Program-made: the position numbers and the translations under genes
Assembly: GCA_007128525.1 (NCBI GenBank)
Contig: SKXG01000063.1
Span: 1 to 10,894 of the forward strand
Direction: 5' to 3'
DNA length: 10,894 nucleotides
Origin: Pseudomonadales bacterium
GTDB taxonomy: Bacteria > Pseudomonadota > Gammaproteobacteria > Pseudomonadales > Azotimanducaceae
Notes under the pieces: model-generated
Database searches by the model: none
What the model saw: the letters and a program-made list of their open reading frames with translations, nothing else
What the model was told of the DNA's origin: nothing
Shown here: positions 7,543-10,894 of the stretch, piece after piece
How positions within the stretch are numbered: the first letter of the stretch is position 1
How the letters are laid out: each line of letters begins with the position of its first letter

Positions 7543-8322
7543 CTAGCGGAACAGGTCTTCATCCAGCGGTCGGATAATGTCGGCGGCACGCTGCGTACTG
7601 TCTTCCGGTGCAAAACCCCGGACCAGTGCGACTGGGGTGCGCTCGTCCGTTTCCCCCATCAGCAGCGTGGCCATGGCAGCGATGGCGTCCACTCTATTGA
7701 TCATGGTGACTTTCAGTTCACGACCATAGGTGTCGTAACCACCCCGACGATCATCGATCACCGTGATGCCGGCGCAGCCGATGGCCTGGCCGGTGGTGCC
7801 CAGTCGCCAGGGTCGGTTCATGCTGTCACTGATGATGATGCCGACATTGACGCCGGTCGCGACGCGGATGGCTTCGCGCAGCGCCGCAGCCGAGGCGTCC
7901 GGGTCCAGCGGCAACAACAGCGCCATTTCACCGTCGTCGTGCTCAATGTTGGAGCGGTCGATGCCGGCATTGGCACCAACGATACCCAGGCGGTGCCGCA
8001 TGATCATGACACCAGGCTTGCGGCGTACGACTTCGGTGGACTCGCGCAGCAGCAGTTCAACCAGCTCCGGTTCTTTCTCCGTTTCTGCGGCCAGCGCCCT
8101 GGCCTCTGCCGAGGGTTCAACCTGGTCGAGCCGCACCAGTTGCCCTTCGGCCTTGGAGACGATTTTCTGTGCCACGACCAGGATGTCACCGCTGCGCAGC
8201 TCAACGTCGCTGTCAGCGAGCGCGCGCAGAATCATTGCGGCGATGTCATGACCTGGACGCACCATCGGCAGCCCGGCAATGGGCTCGATGGAAACCGGTC
8301 CTTGCTTTGGCTGTGCTGTCAT
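7543..8322 (-). CDS. cofE: CofE, coenzyme F420-0:L-glutamate ligase, stand-alone form
   Basis: GTP-dependent ligase that adds gamma-linked L-glutamates to F420-0. At 259 residues it is the archaeal-type single-domain length; actinobacterial FbiB is about 450 residues because it carries a C-terminal FMN-binding nitroreductase-like domain that reduces dehydro-F420, and that domain is absent here. Seen: a conserved start around GLPMVRPGHDIA (17-28), DILVVAQKIVSKAEG (46-60), GANAGIDRSNI (116-126), ISDSMNRPWRLGTTGQAIG (164-182), RGGYDTYGRELKVT (193-206) and a final MINRVDAIAAMATLLMGETDE (207-227). In the SDT-x-GR-x-W block as I recall it from the family, the glycine is replaced here by asparagine (SDSMNRPW). 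ATG at 8322 lies three bases after the stop of the reductase gene (TGA CCC ATG), so translation is probably coupled. The nearest purine-rich sequence (AGGGA) is about 12 bases upstream. Confidence 0.96.
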   Translation of the reverse strand: MTAQPKQGPVSIEPIAGLPMVRPGHDIAAMILRALADSDVELRSGDILVVAQKIVSKAEGQLVRLDQVEPSAEARALAAETEKEPELVELLLRESTEVVRRKPGVMIMRHRLGIVGANAGIDRSNIEHDDGEMALLLPLDPDASAAALREAIRVATGVNVGIIISDSMNRPWRLGTTGQAIGCAGITVIDDRRGGYDTYGRELKVTMINRVDAIAAMATLLMGETDERTPVALVRGFAPEDSTQRAADIIRPLDEDLFR

Positions 8323-8325
8323 GGG

Positions 8326-8994
8326 TCAGTGCTGTCCCTGACCCACGATGCGGATGCCGGCGTGGTCGACGATTTTGCTGCGGTTGATCTGAATCAGTAT
8401 TGAGGTCAGCGCTTCCGCCGCTGCAGCGTTGTCGATGGGGCCGGCATGCCAGCCCCGCATGCCGGCCTGTTCGACCAGGCCGACGACGGTTTCACGGGCG
8501 GCTTTTTTGTTGCCGGTTACCAGCACATCACATTCTATTTTTACGTCCTGCTGCAGCAGGTCGGCGGCGACGTTCTGAAACGCGGACACGACTGCGACAT
8601 CCTCGCCGAGGAACTCCTGGGCACGCTTGCCGGCTGAGCCTTCCGGGGGCAGCTGCACGGTGCCGACTTTGGGTGGCATCAGCGGCACCGTCACATCGAT
8701 GAGGATTTTCCCGGTCAGGCCGCTCCGGACACTCTCCAGGGTGCTGAGCTGGTGTTCGAAGGGCACCGTCAGCACGACGATGGTGCCGGCGTTGGCCGCA
8801 TCCGCGTTCTCCATGGCCTGCGCATCAGTATCCGGGCTGATCTCTTTCAGCGCTTCCAGTGCCGCCTGCGCCTTTTCCAGCGTCCGGGATCCGATAATGA
8901 TGCGGTGACCCGATCTCGACCAGCGTATGGCCAGCCCGGTGCCCAGAGCGCCAGTGCCGCCGAGGATGGCGATGGTTTCAGAAGTCTGCGCCAT
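8326..8994 (-). CDS. npdG: NADPH-dependent F420 oxidoreductase (Fno/NpdG)
   Basis: Cytoplasmic Rossmann-fold enzyme exchanging hydride between NADPH and F420. At 222 residues it has the normal family length. Seen: the dinucleotide loop AILGGTGALGTGLAIRW (9-25); GSR at 35-37 after the second strand, where an arginine normally recognises the 2'-phosphate of NADPH; LTVPFEHQ (75-82); IDVTVPLMPP (99-108); SAFQNVAADLL (137-147); and a C-terminal NAAAAEALTSILIQINR (189-205) followed by GIRIVG (213-218). The family resemblance to ketol-acid and 6-phosphogluconate type dehydrogenases is limited to the first fold; the F420 genes directly downstream settle the assignment. Start: ATG at 8994 with GGGAG nine bases upstream (9004-9008). 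It is the first gene of the operon, behind its own likely promoter, and ends three bases before cofE. Direction in vivo is inferred: in bacteria this enzyme can supply reduced F420 from NADPH. Confidence 0.95.
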   Translation of the reverse strand: MAQTSETIAILGGTGALGTGLAIRWSRSGHRIIIGSRTLEKAQAALEALKEISPDTDAQAMENADAANAGTIVVLTVPFEHQLSTLESVRSGLTGKILIDVTVPLMPPKVGTVQLPPEGSAGKRAQEFLGEDVAVVSAFQNVAADLLQQDVKIECDVLVTGNKKAARETVVGLVEQAGMRGWHAGPIDNAAAAEALTSILIQINRSKIVDHAGIRIVGQGQH

Positions 8995-9029
8995 GTGTTG
9001 CTGCTCCCGTTGGGTGTGGAAAGCGGCGC

Positions 9030-9059
9030 AGTATAGCAGGCCGTCTGCGGGCTTCCGAA
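9030..9059 (-). promoter_or_regulatory. Likely sigma-70 extended -10 promoter of the F420 operon
   Basis: On the minus strand TGCTATACT gives an extended -10 (TGn plus TATACT at 9035-9030; five of six match TATAAT). A weak -35, TTCGGA at 9059-9054, lies 18 bases upstream (three of six match TTGACA). Transcription would begin near 9023, about 30 bases before the reductase ATG. It stands in the only clearly non-coding gap (107 bases) between the ACT-domain gene and the operon. Consensus match by eye; no regulator site is recognised. Confidence 0.6.
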
Positions 9060-9101
9060 CAGGCGTCTGGAATGATCGCGGATCAGGGGAGGTTGCGGTG
9101 T

Positions 9102-9626
9102 TTAGTCCCCGGTTGGTGCCATGGTGCCGTCGAGGGCTTCGGCCTCGCAGAAATGCACGAAGTCAGCCTGCAGGCCGGACAGGTCGACATCGGGTGCGAC
9201 TTCTATCCACAGCTCCAGGTTGAATACCGGGGTGCCGGTGTGAGCGGCAGGCGAGGTCTGTGTCTCCAGCTCTCGAATATTGATATTGCGGGCCGAGAAG
9301 AATCCGGCAACCCGATGCACGATGCCAGGGTGGTCCAGACTGGCAACCTGTACATGGCAGGTGCGGCTTCCTGTGACGGGACGATCGGTGGTCGGCCGGT
9401 ACAGGCAGGCGAAGTCGCCGCTGTCTGCGAGCTGGCTCAGGTAATCCTGCAACTGCCCTAACGGCTGTTCAGCGCCGGCGACCGACATCAGCACGGCAAA
9501 CTCACCGCCGAGGACTGTCATCCGGCTGTCCTCGATGTTCAGCCCGAGTTCGCTGATACGCTCAGACAGCGCGTTGACGATACCGGGCCTGTCCTGCCCG
9601 ATGACTGATATGACGGCTCTGGCCAT
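9102..9626 (-). CDS. Two-ACT-domain regulatory protein, GcvR-like
   Basis: Small cytoplasmic protein built of two ACT domains, the architecture of the glycine cleavage system regulator GcvR (about 190 residues in E. coli; 174 here). The first domain (about 1-70) opens with ISVIGQDRPGIVNALSERI (6-24) and has IEDSRMTVLGGEFAVLMSV (31-49). The second (about 88-165) has VASLDHPGIVHRVAGFFSA (94-112), NINIRELETQT (114-124) and FNLELWIEV (135-143). The DRPGIV and DHPGIV turns are the usual amino-acid binding loops. No DNA-binding or catalytic domain is present. In E. coli, GcvR acts by binding the activator GcvA, and no gcvA is visible here, so a link to glycine metabolism is inference from family only. 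ATG at 9626; stop 107 bases before the reductase start. It may be cotranscribed with the upstream CoA ligase (76-base gap) but is separated from the F420 genes by a promoter. Confidence 0.83.
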   Translation of the reverse strand: MARAVISVIGQDRPGIVNALSERISELGLNIEDSRMTVLGGEFAVLMSVAGAEQPLGQLQDYLSQLADSGDFACLYRPTTDRPVTGSRTCHVQVASLDHPGIVHRVAGFFSARNINIRELETQTSPAAHTGTPVFNLELWIEVAPDVDLSGLQADFVHFCEAEALDGTMAPTGD

Positions 9627-9702
9627 GCGATGATCTGCCCTGCTCTTCGTTGCAATAATGACACGATCCGGCCACGCAGGAACAGTATCTAATCCCGACC
9701 CC

Positions 9703-10894
9703 TTAGCGCTTCAGTTCGTCGATGTGTGCCTGCCGCAGCTGTCGCTTGTCCACCTTCTCGACAGCGATCCGAGGCAGGCTCTGGTCATGGTAGCGGATGT
9801 AGCGGGGCAGCTTGAATCGTGCCAGCCGCTCCAGCAGAAAGGCCTGCAGCTCGTCGTCATCCAACTGGCGCCGCGCGTACAGGGTTGCGCCAACTTCTTC
9901 GCCAAGGCGCTCATCCGGCACACCATAGACACAGGCTTCGATAATGTCCGGATGCTCGAGCAGGGCGCCTTCCACTTCTCCGCAACCGATATTCTCGCCG
10001 CCGCGAATGACCAGGTTCTTGATGCGGTCGACGATGTACAGATAGCCCTCTTCATCAATGTAGGCCACATCACCGGTTCGCATCCAGCCATCGACGAAGG
10101 TCTCGGCGTTGGCATCCGGCCGGTTCCAGTAGCCGCGGAAAACGGCCGAACCGCGAACCAGCAGCTCACCGCGTTCACCGGCCGGCAGGTGATTGCCCTG
10201 CTCGTCGACAATGGCCAGATCCAGCACGCCTGAGCAGACGCCGGAGCTGCCCGGTCGTTTCAGATACTCCTGACCCGATACCCCGGTGCCAATGGCATTG
10301 GTCTCGGTCATGCCCCAGCCCGTGTTGGGCATGGCCTTGCCGAAAGTTTTGGCAATGCGGCGAACCTGGTCCGGGGCACGCGGTGCGCCGCCGCCACCGA
10401 CCACGGCCAGCGAGCTGAGGTCACGGGTGCTGTTTTTTGCAGCTTCGACCAGATCGCCGGTAATGGTGGAGGGCGCGACGATCGAAGAGATCTTCTCCTG
10501 CTCGATCAACGCCATGGCCTGCTCGACATCCCACTTGTACATGGAGATGACTTTGCGCTTGCTGCGATAGGAATTCAGGGCAACCGCGTGCAGCCCGGCG
10601 ACATGAAACAGCGGTATGGAGAGCAGCACGGCGGGTTGATGCGCCGGTGGTTCAGCCGCCACAGTCGGCCAGTTGTTCTGCAGCGCGCTGATCTGGAGAT
10701 CCAGTTCCCACGAGAGCAGCGCGGAGATTACGTTGCGGTGGTTCGACACCACACCCTTGGGATGTCCGGTCGACCCCGAGGTGTAGAGAATGGTGGCATC
10801 GTCATTGGGTGCCGGACTGGCGTCGGGCATGGTGTCGACGTCGCCAAGGCCGAGCGTCTGGATCTGCGCCCAGAGTTCAACAATGCCGTCGGCC
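9703..10894 (-). CDS. Acyl-CoA synthetase / AMP-dependent ligase, C-terminal part (cut by right edge)
   Basis: Class I adenylate-forming enzyme of the fatty-acyl/aryl-CoA ligase type: it activates a carboxylic acid with ATP and passes it to CoA. 396 residues are visible of an expected 520-560; the reading frame is open to the right edge, so the true start lies outside. Motifs in order (numbered from the first visible codon): the ATP loop YTSGSTGHPKG at 37-47, IPLFHVAG at 93-100, GGGGAPRAP at 166-174, GWGMTET at 192-198, GELLVRGSAVFRGYW at 242-256, GWMRTGDVAY at 269-278 with the ribose-binding aspartate, DRIKNLVIRGGENI hinge at 289-302, and a C-terminal EKVDKRQLR with lysine 380 in the catalytic position. 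Two departures from the common pattern are seen: GCGEVE where YPxEVE is usual after GGENI, and VEKVDK where TGKxxK is usual. Neither removes the catalytic lysine. Substrate chain type cannot be told. The stop is 76 bases before the ACT-domain gene on the same strand. Confidence 0.92.
   Translation of the reverse strand, partial: ADGIVELWAQIQTLGLGDVDTMPDASPAPNDDATILYTSGSTGHPKGVVSNHRNVISALLSWELDLQISALQNNWPTVAAEPPAHQPAVLLSIPLFHVAGLHAVALNSYRSKRKVISMYKWDVEQAMALIEQEKISSIVAPSTITGDLVEAAKNSTRDLSSLAVVGGGGAPRAPDQVRRIAKTFGKAMPNTGWGMTETNAIGTGVSGQEYLKRPGSSGVCSGVLDLAIVDEQGNHLPAGERGELLVRGSAVFRGYWNRPDANAETFVDGWMRTGDVAYIDEEGYLYIVDRIKNLVIRGGENIGCGEVEGALLEHPDIIEACVYGVPDERLGEEVGATLYARRQLDDDELQAFLLERLARFKLPRYIRYHDQSLPRIAVEKVDKRQLRQAHIDELKR

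Noticed and set aside
7375..8403. 342-codon open frame on the plus strand
   Set aside because: It lies opposite cofE and the flanks of cofD and the reductase, which have complete family motifs. Its translation shows no recognisable domain; long antisense frames are common in GC-rich DNA.
9073..9085. Perfect 5-bp inverted repeat TGATC-CGC-GATCA after the ACT-domain gene
   Set aside because: The stem is short and has no following T-run, so it is not a convincing terminator; it could occur by chance.
9655..9683. Possible promoter for the ACT-domain gene (minus strand, TGTCATTAT extended -10)
   Set aside because: Only four of six -10 bases match and the best -35 (TTCCTG) matches two of six, so it is too weak to report as a feature.
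9658..10233. 191-codon open frame on the plus strand
   Set aside because: Antisense to the CoA ligase C-terminal domain, which has all its motifs in order.

Overview
The window looks like a chromosomal segment from a GC-rich proteobacterium, most likely a gammaproteobacterium. This rests on the style of the proteins: a GcvR-like double-ACT protein, a fused-type 5-oxoprolinase N-terminus and a membrane GGDEF protein. No rRNA or marker gene fixes the taxon. Coding density is high. There is no stretch above 300 bases without a gene, and I see no tRNA, rRNA, CRISPR, insertion sequence or integrase.

Layout. Positions 1-1862 (minus) hold the N-terminal half or so of a hydantoinase/5-oxoprolinase gene that runs off the left edge. 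Divergent from it, 1997-3148 (plus) encodes a six-helix membrane diguanylate cyclase. Everything from 3126 to the right edge is on the minus strand. Read in the direction of transcription (right to left) this is: an acyl-CoA ligase-type enzyme cut by the right edge (9703-10894), a two-ACT-domain GcvR-like protein (9102-9626), then a five-gene coenzyme F420 operon: NADPH:F420 oxidoreductase (8326-8994), cofE (7543-8322), cofD (6500-7504), cofC (5697-6410) and the fused cofG-cofH gene fbiC (3126-5663). The fbiC 3' end overlaps the diguanylate cyclase 3' end by 23 bp, tail to tail.

The operon is the centre of interest. FbiC makes the deazaflavin chromophore Fo. CofC activates a three-carbon phospho-acid with GTP. 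CofD joins the two to give F420-0 or its dehydro form. CofE adds the gamma-linked glutamate tail. The oxidoreductase exchanges hydride between NADPH and F420. These five genes cover the core route from flavin-type precursors to a reducible cofactor. CofE is the short stand-alone form and no FMN-dependent dehydro-F420 reductase is present, so the sequence leaves open which starter unit (2-phospholactate, phosphoenolpyruvate or 3-phosphoglycerate) is used. A convincing extended -10 promoter lies just upstream of the first operon gene (9030-9059). No F420-dependent client enzyme is visible in the window.
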